From positions 1-34,390 of the forward strand of contig JAAYQB010000006.1 in NCBI GenBank assembly GCA_012519525.1: a stretch of 34,390 nucleotides of DNA. The letters are read 5' to 3'. The translations under genes were made by a program, and so were the position numbers. This stretch comes from Bacteroidales bacterium. Its GTDB lineage: Bacteria > Bacteroidota > Bacteroidia > Bacteroidales > WCHB1-69. Below, piece by piece: positions 24,967-33,382 of the stretch (its first letter is position 1; the number at the start of each line of letters is the position of its first letter). The notes under the pieces are model-generated. The model was not told the DNA's origin and searched no databases. It saw only the letters and a list, made by a program, of their open reading frames with translations.

Positions 24967-26121
24967 ATGAACAAAAATTATCTTTTAATTATCCTACTTT
25001 TTGTCTATTGTGTAGGTTTTTCACAGTATAAAGTAATCAATGTAAAAGAACCTTTAGAGAAATATCCCAAAGAAGCGGGATTTTTCTACTCTTTACCCAA
25101 AAATTTTATTACCCTACACATTACCGTAAAAAAAATCAATAAATACAAAGGACCTTTCAGCGACTATGCTGAAAATATGCTGGGTGTTAACGGCATTCAA
25201 GAAAATCAAAATTTCTATACAATCAGCAATATTGACGTCGTATTGGGCTATCAAGCTGACGTATCGGAAACATACTATGTCAATTACCCGAAAAAAACAA
25301 AAGACCCTCTGTATTACCAATTCATTAAAAACGGATTACTTCTAAACAATACGGCTAACTCCACACAACAAGAGCTTTCCTGTTTACAAATAGATTTCGG
25401 CACTCCCAATACCAAAGAGCAAAGCATGTTCGATATGTATGCTAACTATGGAATGTACGAAAAAATTGATACGATTTACGAATCTCAACTTATTGATTCT
25501 ATTTATGTGCAAGTACCTATCATACGTAGAACAATGGCGGTAAAAACAACAGAAGAAAAGGCGAATGAGACCTTGGAAGAAATAAAAAACATACGTGAAG
25601 CACAGCGTTTACTGCTAACAGGCGAACATGAGGTTGACTACAGCAAATTAGAATACATGATTGCTTGCTTGAAAGAACAAGAAGAATCCTATCTTTCGTT
25701 GTTTACCGGCTTTACGCTTAGCGAAGATATCCGATACACTTATTATTATCCTCTTCCTGAAAAGTCGGATACTGTCCACCTCCCCTTGTTTTCGTTTACA
25801 ATCAACAACGGAATTGATAAAACACTACAAAATGAAGCCGACATATACTCATTGCAACTTATTAACACTCACACCACAGACCCTATACAAACATTCAAAG
25901 AGAATGTTGGCAAGCAGCACCCAAAACAGTCGGAAACCGGCTTCCGTTATCGCATTCCTGAAATATATACCTTTAATCTGTTACGCAATAATATAACAGT
26001 AAATACCATAGGCGAACTTCCCATCAACCAATACGGCATTATCAACACACTGCCTCAAAATGTTATTTCGTTTGAAATCGACCCTCATACAGGTAATGTT
26101 TTGAATACGAAATTCAAATAA
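24967..26121 (+). CDS. DUF4831 family exported protein
   Basis: The 384-residue protein has a signal peptide (residues 1-19, LLFVYCVGFSQ). The following region, FYSLPKNFITLHITVKKINKYKGPF with YAENMLGV and the ISNIDVVLGYQADVSETYYV block, fits DUF4831, a Bacteroidetes family of unknown function with the same order (a YYLP-type start, a GPF-YAE-LG segment and a later valine-rich strand). Residues around 190-245 form a charged helical segment (EEKANETLEEIKNIREAQRLL). The C-terminal part (GFRYRIPEIYTFNL) resembles the typical GF-YRIP element. It sits directly behind the ECF sigma gene and is convergent with the 506-residue membrane protein, with 1 base between their stops. Confidence 0.8.
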   Translation: MNKNYLLIILLFVYCVGFSQYKVINVKEPLEKYPKEAGFFYSLPKNFITLHITVKKINKYKGPFSDYAENMLGVNGIQENQNFYTISNIDVVLGYQADVSETYYVNYPKKTKDPLYYQFIKNGLLLNNTANSTQQELSCLQIDFGTPNTKEQSMFDMYANYGMYEKIDTIYESQLIDSIYVQVPIIRRTMAVKTTEEKANETLEEIKNIREAQRLLLTGEHEVDYSKLEYMIACLKEQEESYLSLFTGFTLSEDIRYTYYYPLPEKSDTVHLPLFSFTINNGIDKTLQNEADIYSLQLINTHTTDPIQTFKENVGKQHPKQSETGFRYRIPEIYTFNLLRNNITVNTIGELPINQYGIINTLPQNVISFEIDPHTGNVLNTKFK

Positions 26122-26122
26122 A

Positions 26123-27643
26123 CTATTTAAGCTGTAATAAAAAATTTAAAAACAGCTTATTATCACGTTGATAATTCAACTGCAAACGACATAAGGCTAA
26201 GTTTTTCTCAATCGAATGAGTCGAAAGTTGATTGTGTTTATTCTTTTTATAATACAAAAAATTACAGCCTTCGCTAAAATAAGTATCCAAAGCCGTAAAA
26301 TTAGTGTCGGCTGATAATAATTCATTGTCTTTTAATAAATTAATATAACGGCTAATAGCTTGTTTTGAGTCTGAAAACAACACATAATCATCAATAACCG
26401 TATAGGCTTTTATGCGTTTTATTTCTTTTGCCATTTGGAAGCGTGTCAGAAAAAAATTAGCCACATCAATTCCTCCTACCATCAAACCATTTTCATAAAA
26501 AGTATCAAGAAGATAAATATTGTTTTCAAAAGCACTATTTAAACAATTGTTCAGATGGAATTTAGCCTCTTCTATATCGTCCGACTTTATCAATATATAG
26601 CTTATCAGCGTATCTTCTTCCTCCAAGTGAAACGAAAAAACGGTATTCGGCTTCATCATCGTCATAAAATCCTCGCTCATACTTCTTTTCGATTGATACA
26701 ATGTAGATAAGGAAACAAAATCTTTTCCGAAAAAACCGGTGATAAAAGTCGTATTTTTAGGTAATAATTTAAGGTGAGTCGTAATCTGATTCGTATATTG
26801 ATAAAATTTATGCTGATGATGAGCCGTATCTAAAAACACATCACCCGAAAAGACTATTTTCCCATTTTTAAAACTCACATCTAATTCAGCCTTCTGAAAA
26901 ACCGATAAATACTCCCATAAATAATCGTCTATAAAACCGTACTTATTTTCAGATATATAATGATTAAAAATTGATTGACGCACCAATAAATGGACTGACG
27001 TATTGGTATTCGTTTTCCACCTCTCCATTGATTTCACAAAAAAAGAAGACGCATTTTCAGGCGGTTCTAACAATTGATTTAACGAAGCATACATAGATTG
27101 TTCGTCCGTTGCAAACAAAAGCAAACCATTGGTATAAGTGTAATAGATAGTTTTTTTATTGACTGTCATCTTCACGACTTCCCAGTGTTTATACAAAAAA
27201 CTTTGATTATTATATCGTTGCTGTAATGAATTGAGAAATTTGTTAATCGTAGCATTGTTCTTTTTTCCTATTTCCCACACATATAAATAAGAGAGCTTAC
27301 TGTCTTTATAAGCTAAAGAAATATACAAAGGATTGTTCCGAGTAATTGAGTGCATATAGGACAAGGAATCCGCATAATTAATGATAAATCGTAGGTCGGT
27401 CGCATTGTTCTTATCCAATAATGCATCTAAGTAAGCATAGTCATCATTATCTAATTCTTTAATTGAACGCAAATTATCGCACTTAACGACCATAAACGTG
27501 GAAGGCGTAATCAGTTCTACCATATCTTTATCCGGAATTTGCAAAAAACGATACGCTTTAACTAAAAAAAATACGATAATGCCTACTATCAATAACGTAA
27601 ACACCAAGGCGATGATTCGGATTGTATTTTTAGTTATTCGCAT
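26123..27643 (-). CDS. Membrane-anchored DUF3352-like protein of unknown function
   Basis: The 506-residue protein has one N-terminal transmembrane helix (about residues 9-30, IRIIALVFTLLIVGIIVFFLV) and a large domain outside it, in the periplasm or anchored to the inner membrane. Features such as MVELITPSTFMVVKCDN near the start, TNGLLLFATDEQSMYASL in the middle and YTVIDDYVLFSDSKQAI near residues 435-452 recall DUF3352-type proteins, which repeat a segment predicting whether a display value is 'on'. The resemblance is structural and weak. It has its own -7 box (27692-27699, minus) and is convergent with the DUF4831 gene. The role is unknown. Confidence 0.6.
   Translation of the reverse strand: MRITKNTIRIIALVFTLLIVGIIVFFLVKAYRFLQIPDKDMVELITPSTFMVVKCDNLRSIKELDNDDYAYLDALLDKNNATDLRFIINYADSLSYMHSITRNNPLYISLAYKDSKLSYLYVWEIGKKNNATINKFLNSLQQRYNNQSFLYKHWEVVKMTVNKKTIYYTYTNGLLLFATDEQSMYASLNQLLEPPENASSFFVKSMERWKTNTNTSVHLLVRQSIFNHYISENKYGFIDDYLWEYLSVFQKAELDVSFKNGKIVFSGDVFLDTAHHQHKFYQYTNQITTHLKLLPKNTTFITGFFGKDFVSLSTLYQSKRSMSEDFMTMMKPNTVFSFHLEEEDTLISYILIKSDDIEEAKFHLNNCLNSAFENNIYLLDTFYENGLMVGGIDVANFFLTRFQMAKEIKRIKAYTVIDDYVLFSDSKQAISRYINLLKDNELLSADTNFTALDTYFSEGCNFLYYKKNKHNQLSTHSIEKNLALCRLQLNYQRDNKLFLNFLLQLK
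26128..26159 (+). terminator. Possible terminator of the ECF/DUF4831 operon
   Basis: TAAGCTGT (26128-26135) pairs with ACAGCTTA (26152-26159) over a 16-nt AT-rich loop, 6 bases after the DUF4831 stop. It lies inside the last codons of the convergent gene. There is no T-run after it, so it may only be a weak or rho-dependent site. Confidence 0.3.
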
Positions 27644-27691
27644 TTTTTACAAATTCTTATTTATCAGCTATTTTAATATCAATATTTTTCG

Positions 27692-27699
27692 CAAAAATA
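27692..27699 (-). promoter_or_regulatory. Promoter -7 box of the DUF3352-like gene
   Basis: The minus strand reads TATTTTTGCG, matching TAnnTTTG, about 50 bases upstream of the ATG at 27643. No clear -33 element. Confidence 0.5.
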
Positions 27700-28044
27700 C
27701 ATCTTTTTTCAAAACCTATTTTGAATTTTTAATAAATTTATAAACAAAAAAGTTAACAATTACGAATGAACAATTAAAAATTACGAATTGACGCTTACGA
27801 ACTGACGCTTCGAGAACTTCGACAAGCTCAGTAACCAAACCTCAGCGTCCGAAATCGCTACAAGAGGAAAGGCTGGATGGAGTAAAATCTGCTCATTAAG
27901 CAATGCACCTTAATTCATCCGATGAGTGAAAAAACAAACTCTTTCTTCTTTTTCGTATATTACATTTATATTACATTTTCTATAAGTTTGTGAAGTTATC
28001 AGTAAAATTTGTTCTTTTGTAAAAAATAAAAAGCGAAAAAAAAC
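27700..28044. repeat. Gap with dispersed intergenic repeats
   Basis: No gene was recognised. 27758-27793 is the inverted partner of 21063-21098 (33 of 36 bases). 27807-27834 contains CGAGAACTTCGACAAGCTCA followed by GTAACC, a string I recall as common in Bacteroidetes intergenic repeats. 27913-27927 is related to the arms of the 3645-3676 palindrome. A TAAGTTTG at 27983-27990 is a weak -7 candidate for the transporter that starts at 28045. Confidence 0.55.
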
Positions 28045-29811
28045 ATGGGTGCCGGAGCAATTATTTTATCGGCAGGACAGATTATCGGAGCTTTAGCTTT
28101 GTTTCTTTTTGGAATAAAATATTTAAGCGAAGCTTTACAAAAACTTTCCGGTGAAAAACTACGACACGCACTGAGTTCTTTTACTTCCAATCGCTTTAAA
28201 GCTGCCCTAACGGGAGTTGTTGTTACAGCTACCATCCTATCTTCAACTGCCTCAACTGTTATGACTATCAATTTTGTCAATGCCGGCATTCTTAATTTAA
28301 CCAATGCTATCGGAGTGATTATGGGAGCTAATATCGGAACATCCGTAACCGCATGGATAATTACCGTATTTGGAGTAAAATACGACATTACGACTCTTAC
28401 CCTACCGATTATTGGTATTGGTTTTATTCTCATGTTCCTAAAACAAAAGCAAATAAAACATATAGGCGAATGTTTAATCGGTTTCGGATTGCTTTTTTTA
28501 GGATTTGTTTATTTAAAAAACGGCATTGGAAGTCTTGACTTAGCCAACAACGAAGCTTTCATTGAATTTACGAAAGGCTTTATCGTTGATGGTTCCGTAT
28601 CTTATAACACTATCTTGCTGTGTGTTTTAATAGGAACGATTGCCACCATTATTTTACAATCTTCGTCGGCTATGATGGCTATTACCATAGTGTTGTGCTG
28701 TGAAAACGTGATTCCTTTCGAGATGGGAGTAGCTTTGGTTTTGGGCGAAAACATCGGTACCACTTTTACCACTAATATAGCGTCAGCCATCGGAAACATA
28801 CAAGCCAAAAGAACAGCACGTTCCCATTTGATATTCAATATTTTTGGTGCTGTATGGGTGTTGATTTTCTTTCGATTAATTATTTCAATTATAGCTAAAC
28901 TTACTTTCAGTATCGAAAATCAATCCCCTTTAACAGAAGCCTGTGTTATGCCTTTCGGACTAGCTTTATTTCACACTTTATTCAACACTGTCAATGCATT
29001 GATACTGATATGGTTTATTCCTCAAATAGAAAAGCTATCCGGCTTCATAGTAAAACGCAAAGCATTGGATGAAGACGAAGTCTTTAAATTAGAATATATT
29101 TCCACCAGATTTGTTGAATTGGGCGAGATAGCGGTTGACCCGGCAAAAAAAGAAATACAAGTCTATGCAGGAAGAGTTTGTCGCATGTATGAGTTTGTTC
29201 CTCAATTGATGGATATAAAAGACAAAAAAACGTATCATCTCTTATTGGAAAGACTCGAACGCTACGAGCTGATTTCCGACCGTATGGAAATAGAAATTGC
29301 CAACTTTCTCACACGCATATCATCCAGTAATATAACTGCCGAAACATCCGTACGCATTAGGACTATGCTAACCATTATAGATAATATTGAAAGCATTGCA
29401 GACCAAAATTTTCAGTTGGCAAAAATGATAGATGAGAAAAACGAAAAGAAAATCTGGTTTAGCCCTGAAATGAGAGACAATCTCAAGAAAATGTTTGACT
29501 TAGTGAGAAATGCTTTGCAAATTATGAATAAAAATCTAAACGAACATTACAGTATGGTTGAAATAACGGCTGCTTTAGAAGCGGAAAACCTCATTAACGA
29601 ATACCGCAACAAATTACGTTTTCAACATTTAGAAGATTTGAAAAACAACGTTTATTCCTACGAAACAGGCATTTACTACAGTGGAATATATGCTTTATTA
29701 GAAAAAATCGGGGACTTTGTCATCAATATTACCGAAGCTATTGTTAATGCTAAACATACCAAAGACAATACAATTAGTCGTACGTTAACTACGAAAGAGG
29801 AAGAAAGCTAA
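28045..29811 (+). CDS. Na/Pi cotransporter family protein with C-terminal PhoU-like domain
   Basis: The 588-residue protein has two inverted NptA-type membrane halves (about residues 8-115 and 175-330) and a helical PhoU-like regulatory domain from about 375 to 580. Members import phosphate with sodium at the inner membrane. The second half carries the expected TIILQSSSAMMAI motif and GENIGTTFT. The first half has GANIGTSVTAW intact, but its QSSS motif reads LSSTA (Leu65-Ser66-Ser67-Thr68). A single base (CAA to CTA at 28237-28239) would explain the Gln to Leu change. Since both QSSS motifs help bind Na and phosphate in studied relatives, transport may be altered or the substrate different. 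It is a single gene on the plus strand, convergent with the recA operon with 2 bases between stops. Confidence 0.9.
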   Translation: MGAGAIILSAGQIIGALALFLFGIKYLSEALQKLSGEKLRHALSSFTSNRFKAALTGVVVTATILSSTASTVMTINFVNAGILNLTNAIGVIMGANIGTSVTAWIITVFGVKYDITTLTLPIIGIGFILMFLKQKQIKHIGECLIGFGLLFLGFVYLKNGIGSLDLANNEAFIEFTKGFIVDGSVSYNTILLCVLIGTIATIILQSSSAMMAITIVLCCENVIPFEMGVALVLGENIGTTFTTNIASAIGNIQAKRTARSHLIFNIFGAVWVLIFFRLIISIIAKLTFSIENQSPLTEACVMPFGLALFHTLFNTVNALILIWFIPQIEKLSGFIVKRKALDEDEVFKLEYISTRFVELGEIAVDPAKKEIQVYAGRVCRMYEFVPQLMDIKDKKTYHLLLERLERYELISDRMEIEIANFLTRISSSNITAETSVRIRTMLTIIDNIESIADQNFQLAKMIDEKNEKKIWFSPEMRDNLKKMFDLVRNALQIMNKNLNEHYSMVEITAALEAENLINEYRNKLRFQHLEDLKNNVYSYETGIYYSGIYALLEKIGDFVINITEAIVNAKHTKDNTISRTLTTKEEES

Positions 29812-29813
29812 AA

Positions 29814-30938
29814 TTATTTTTTCACATCCAAACGTTCGGTAATTGTTTTAATGAAATTATTATTGCCGAAAAACTCTTTGGTAAATACTCTCACAAAAGT
29901 ATAAGCCGGGATTGCCAACATCATACCGGGAATTCCTGCTATCATACCCGCTAATAATACAATCAGAAATATTTCCAACGGATGTGCTTTCACCGACCTT
30001 GAAGCAATAAAAGGTTGTAAGATAAAGCTATCCAATAACCTCCAACCGACCGAACTCAAAGACACTTTTAATAAAACAACAGCAATATTAGCATCACCGC
30101 CAAGGATAAGTGTACTGCTCACAGCGATAAGACAAGCCGAAACAAGAGCAATAATAGAACCTATGTAAGGAATAATAATCATCAAACCGCTGATAACAGC
30201 TATCAATAAGGCATTAGGAATACCCAATAAAGTAAGAGTTACAAACTCTAACAATCCGACAATGAGCATTTCCAAAAACAATCCCACAAAATAATTGGAC
30301 AGCAATCGTTTCGAATTCGACATAATATTGGTTATCTCTGCTTGGTACTCATCGGGTACCATTCTAACTACTTTTTTTTGTACTTTGCCAAAATCAAGTA
30401 ACATAAAAAAAGCAATGAAAAAAATAGAAAATATGGCTAAAAACAAAGAGCCTATGCCTTGCAATACTCCACCGAAAATCGAAGATATATTAATTTTTCC
30501 TAAATATTTAGCCGTACTATCAATAAGTATATCTTTCACATTGTCATTATCATCAATCAAATTATAATCCTTAAGAGTAACATCTATTTTTTCTAAAGGA
30601 GCATCAACGACATTCGAAATCTGAAAATCTTTTATATTGCTCATCAAATTTATTTGATTAATAACGGGAGGAGCAACAACATACACAATGACTCCCAAGA
30701 TAAACATCAAAGCAAGAAGCGACAACATAGTCGTAACAGTATTGGATATACGATGGTTTTTGATGTGAATTTTTGATAAAAGATTTTTAAACGGCGAAGC
30801 TATCAATGCGAATATCAAGCCCAAAATAATATAAATAGTGAGCGTTGAAAAATACCATGCCAAAAAAACAACAATCGCTATTCCTAACAAAAGCGATATT
30901 TTCTTCACATTTAATAATGTACTTGATTTATTTACCAT
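29814..30938 (-). CDS. AI-2E family transporter (UPF0118)
   Basis: The 374-residue polytopic membrane protein has about eight predicted helices: two at 13-45, one at 65-90, one at 157-183, then a closely packed C-terminal group. The late segments (VGLFLEMLIVGLLEFVTLTLLG, GLMIIIPYIGSIIALV, PLEIFLIVLLAGMIAGIPGM) carry the family's PYIG and the final GIPGM-LAIP features. Members have been linked to AI-2 export, Na/H exchange or stress tolerance, and the substrate here is unknown. It is the last gene of the recA operon: 7 bases separate it from the TPR lipoprotein. Confidence 0.9.
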   Translation of the reverse strand: MVNKSSTLLNVKKISLLLGIAIVVFLAWYFSTLTIYIILGLIFALIASPFKNLLSKIHIKNHRISNTVTTMLSLLALMFILGVIVYVVAPPVINQINLMSNIKDFQISNVVDAPLEKIDVTLKDYNLIDDNDNVKDILIDSTAKYLGKINISSIFGGVLQGIGSLFLAIFSIFFIAFFMLLDFGKVQKKVVRMVPDEYQAEITNIMSNSKRLLSNYFVGLFLEMLIVGLLEFVTLTLLGIPNALLIAVISGLMIIIPYIGSIIALVSACLIAVSSTLILGGDANIAVVLLKVSLSSVGWRLLDSFILQPFIASRSVKAHPLEIFLIVLLAGMIAGIPGMMLAIPAYTFVRVFTKEFFGNNNFIKTITERLDVKK

Positions 30939-30945
30939 AATATAA

Positions 30946-31968
30946 TTATTTTTTTTGAAGTTTATCCAAACGATTCAATGCCTCTATTGCCGGCATGTAT
31001 TTATCGTCTAATTTCAATGTATAAGCATAATCTTGGCGTGCATTATCGTATTGTTTTAGGTTTTCAAAAGCAATTCCTCTATTATAAATAGCATCAATAT
31101 AATTAGAATCAACTTCTATTGATTTCGTAAAAAAAGCGACCGCTTCGTCGTATTTTTCTTGTTCAACCATATAAATCCATCCTATATTATGCAAAGCATA
31201 TTTATAAGAAGGATTAATTTGTAAAATCATCTTATAGTGAGTAATTGCTTGCTCATCGTCGCCCGTTTCTTGATAAAACATCGCTAAATCATATAGTATT
31301 TGCACATTTTCGGGCTGTATATTAATTGCATTTTTATAATAATTGATAGCAAGCGGGTCTTTTTTACGATGGTACAACAAAGCCAATTCTTCATAAGCTT
31401 CAAAATAATCCGATTGCTGTTCTACCGCCATTAAATAAGAGCGTATAGCAGCATTCGTATCTTTTTCCTCCTTGTATATCCAGCCTCGAATAAAATAAGC
31501 TTTTGGATTATAAGAATCTATCAATAAAACCTTTTCTAAATATTCATGTGCTTTTTCATAACGCTTATGTAAGAAATGCAATTCCGCCAATTTCAGATAG
31601 GCTTCTTGGTTTTTACTATCCATAGCTATTACTTTTTCCAACATTTCTTCAGAGGCATCAATGTTTTTCATTGCAAAGTAAATATCAGACAGTTTTAAGT
31701 AATAAGTTGTATTATTTGAATCTAAACGCACCGCCTTCAGTATGGCATTGAGGGCGCTATCTACCATTAAAGCATTCAAATAATAATCGGAAAGTTCGCT
31801 ATAGTATAAAGGATTATTAGGATGTTTATCTATTTTTTTATAAATCTCAGCCAATGCTTCCGGCATATTTGCATATTTATCTTCCTTATTTTTTGAATAA
31901 CGACAATGAGTGAATGAAAACACAAACAGCAAGATAGCAAGTGTAAACAGCAAATGTTTTTTTAGCAT
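30946..31968 (-). CDS. Tetratricopeptide-repeat lipoprotein
   Basis: The 340-residue protein begins with a hydrophobic segment ending at Cys22 (FVFSFTHC, followed by RYSKNKEDK), a lipoprotein-type signal though the residue before Cys is atypical. About eight TPR units of 34 residues follow. Examples are PLYYSELSDYYLNALMVDSA, EAYLKLAELHFLHKRYEKAH, KAYFIRGWIYKEEKDTNAAI and DAIYNRGIAFENLKQYDNA. TPRs bind partner proteins or peptides, and no catalytic motif is present. It starts 2 bases after the recA stop and 7 bases ahead of the AI-2E permease gene, so the three are one transcript. No partner is evident from the context. Confidence 0.88.
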   Translation of the reverse strand: MLKKHLLFTLAILLFVFSFTHCRYSKNKEDKYANMPEALAEIYKKIDKHPNNPLYYSELSDYYLNALMVDSALNAILKAVRLDSNNTTYYLKLSDIYFAMKNIDASEEMLEKVIAMDSKNQEAYLKLAELHFLHKRYEKAHEYLEKVLLIDSYNPKAYFIRGWIYKEEKDTNAAIRSYLMAVEQQSDYFEAYEELALLYHRKKDPLAINYYKNAINIQPENVQILYDLAMFYQETGDDEQAITHYKMILQINPSYKYALHNIGWIYMVEQEKYDEAVAFFTKSIEVDSNYIDAIYNRGIAFENLKQYDNARQDYAYTLKLDDKYMPAIEALNRLDKLQKK

Positions 31969-31970
31969 TC

Positions 31971-32981
31971 TTAGTCTAATTTAATCGCTTCTTTGATTTT
32001 AGTTTCTAATTCCGTCATCATATCGGGATTATCCAATAATACTTGTTTGGAGCTATCTCTCCCCTGCCCTAATTTGATTTCATCGTAAGAAAACCACGAA
32101 CCGCTTTTCTTAACAATATTGTATTCTACTCCTAAATCAATAATTTCGCCCACTTTTGATATGCCCTCTCCATAAATAATATCAAACTCTGCCGTTCGAA
32201 AAGGAGGTGCTACTTTATTCTTTATCACTTTCACTTTCACTCTATTACCAACAGCATTTTCGCCGTCTTTGAGTTGTGATTGTCTTCTTATATCCAAACG
32301 TACGGAAGCATAGAATTTCAATGCGTTTCCTCCTGTAGTTGTTTCAGGATTACCAAAAATTACTCCTATTTTTTCTCTTAACTGATTAATAAAAATACAA
32401 CAACAATTTGTTTTACTTATAGTTGATGTTAACTTTCGCAATGCCTGCGACATTAAACGAGCCTGCAATCCCATCTTTGAATCACCCATCTCGCCTTCGA
32501 TTTCACTTTTAGGTGTTAAAGCTGCTACCGAATCAATTACTATAATATCAATAGCGCCAGAGCGTATTAAATTATCCGTTATTTCGAGTGCTTGCTCTCC
32601 ATTATCAGGTTGCGATATCAATAAATTTTGAACATCAACGCCTAATTTTTCGGCATAAAATCTATCAAAAGCATGTTCGGCATCAATAAAAGCAGCAATA
32701 CCTCCGTTCTTTTGCGATTCTGCAATAGCATGCAATGCCAAAGTTGTTTTACCCGAAGCCTCAGGACCATATATCTCTATAACTCTTCCTTTAGGAAATC
32801 CGCCTACTCCCAAAGCAATATCTAAACCGATAGAACCCGACGATATAACATCCATGTTTTCAGATGGCTTATCACCTAACTTCATCACGGCACCTTTACC
32901 GTAAACTTTTTCTAAACGCTCTAAAGTTGAATGTAAAACTTTTAGTTTTTCCGTATTTTCCGTATTATTTTCTTTAGCCAT
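31971..32981 (-). CDS. recA: Recombinase RecA
   Basis: RecA forms filaments on single-stranded DNA, catalyses strand exchange and, in many bacteria, triggers LexA self-cleavage. The 336-residue protein has Walker A GPEASGKT at 72-79, and the MGDSKMGLQARLMSQALRKL (loop L1) and FGNPETTTGGNALKFYAS (loop L2) blocks are intact. The C-terminal domain ends with TKIKEAIKLD and lacks the long acidic tail of enterobacterial RecA. It heads a tight operon with a TPR lipoprotein and an AI-2E permease. A TACTTTTG -7 box lies about 40 bases upstream. No LexA-type operator was seen, in line with the apparent lack of a classical SOS box in much of this phylum. Confidence 0.98.
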   Translation of the reverse strand: MAKENNTENTEKLKVLHSTLERLEKVYGKGAVMKLGDKPSENMDVISSGSIGLDIALGVGGFPKGRVIEIYGPEASGKTTLALHAIAESQKNGGIAAFIDAEHAFDRFYAEKLGVDVQNLLISQPDNGEQALEITDNLIRSGAIDIIVIDSVAALTPKSEIEGEMGDSKMGLQARLMSQALRKLTSTISKTNCCCIFINQLREKIGVIFGNPETTTGGNALKFYASVRLDIRRQSQLKDGENAVGNRVKVKVIKNKVAPPFRTAEFDIIYGEGISKVGEIIDLGVEYNIVKKSGSWFSYDEIKLGQGRDSSKQVLLDNPDMMTELETKIKEAIKLD

Positions 32982-33020
32982 AATTATTTATCTTTTAATG
33001 TACATTAATTTGTGTTTCTA

Positions 33021-33028
33021 CAAAAGTA
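33021..33028 (-). promoter_or_regulatory. Promoter -7 box of recA
   Basis: The minus strand reads TACTTTTGTAG, matching TAnnTTTG, 40 bases upstream of the recA ATG. No -33 TTTG at standard spacing. Confidence 0.55.
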
Positions 33029-33176
33029 TAAAATAATATTACACTTTTTCACTATTTAATCAAATTTTAATGTTTTTTATTGTTTTACCATCAATTTCAT
33101 CGTTCATTGAATTAGATAAAAAACTATCTAAAAAGCATTTTCTTTCATTATTTCAACTATTTGAACCATTTCAAGA

Positions 33177-33209
33177 CATTTAAAAAAAGTAGTCTTACTT
33201 TTTTAAATG
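33177..33209. repeat. 14-bp inverted repeat between recA and the carbonic anhydrase gene
   Basis: CATTTAAAAAAAGTA (33177-33191) pairs with TACTTTTTTAAATG (33196-33209) around a GTCT loop, with one bulged A. It sits in the 401-base gap between two divergent genes, about 54 bases upstream of the -7 box of the plus-strand gene and 149 bases from that of recA. It could be an operator or a cruciform; neither gene ends here, so a terminator is unlikely. The rest of the gap is plain AT-rich sequence. Confidence 0.55.
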
Positions 33210-33236
33210 CAATTATTTTTTTAAAATTCACTTCTA

Positions 33237-33270
33237 TTGACTATGAATTCAAAATAAAATACTATTTTTG
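33237..33270 (+). promoter_or_regulatory. Promoter of the carbonic anhydrase gene
   Basis: TTG (33237-33239) and TATTTTTG (33263-33270) are 23 bases apart, at the upper end of the spacing seen for Bacteroidetes -33/-7 promoters. It leaves a leader of about 100 bases before the ATG at 33383. Confidence 0.5.
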
Positions 33271-33382
33271 CAAAAAATATATCTACTATTAAAAGATATT
33301 AAACAGGCTGACATTAAAGGTCATATTAAAAAAAGAAAGAAAAATAATCAATAGCTGTGTTAAACAATAAAAAAAGAGGATT

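Noticed and set aside
32990..33070. LexA-type SOS operator before recA
   Set aside because: No palindrome resembling a known LexA box is present near the recA promoter; the long repeat at 33177-33209 is too far upstream to count as one.
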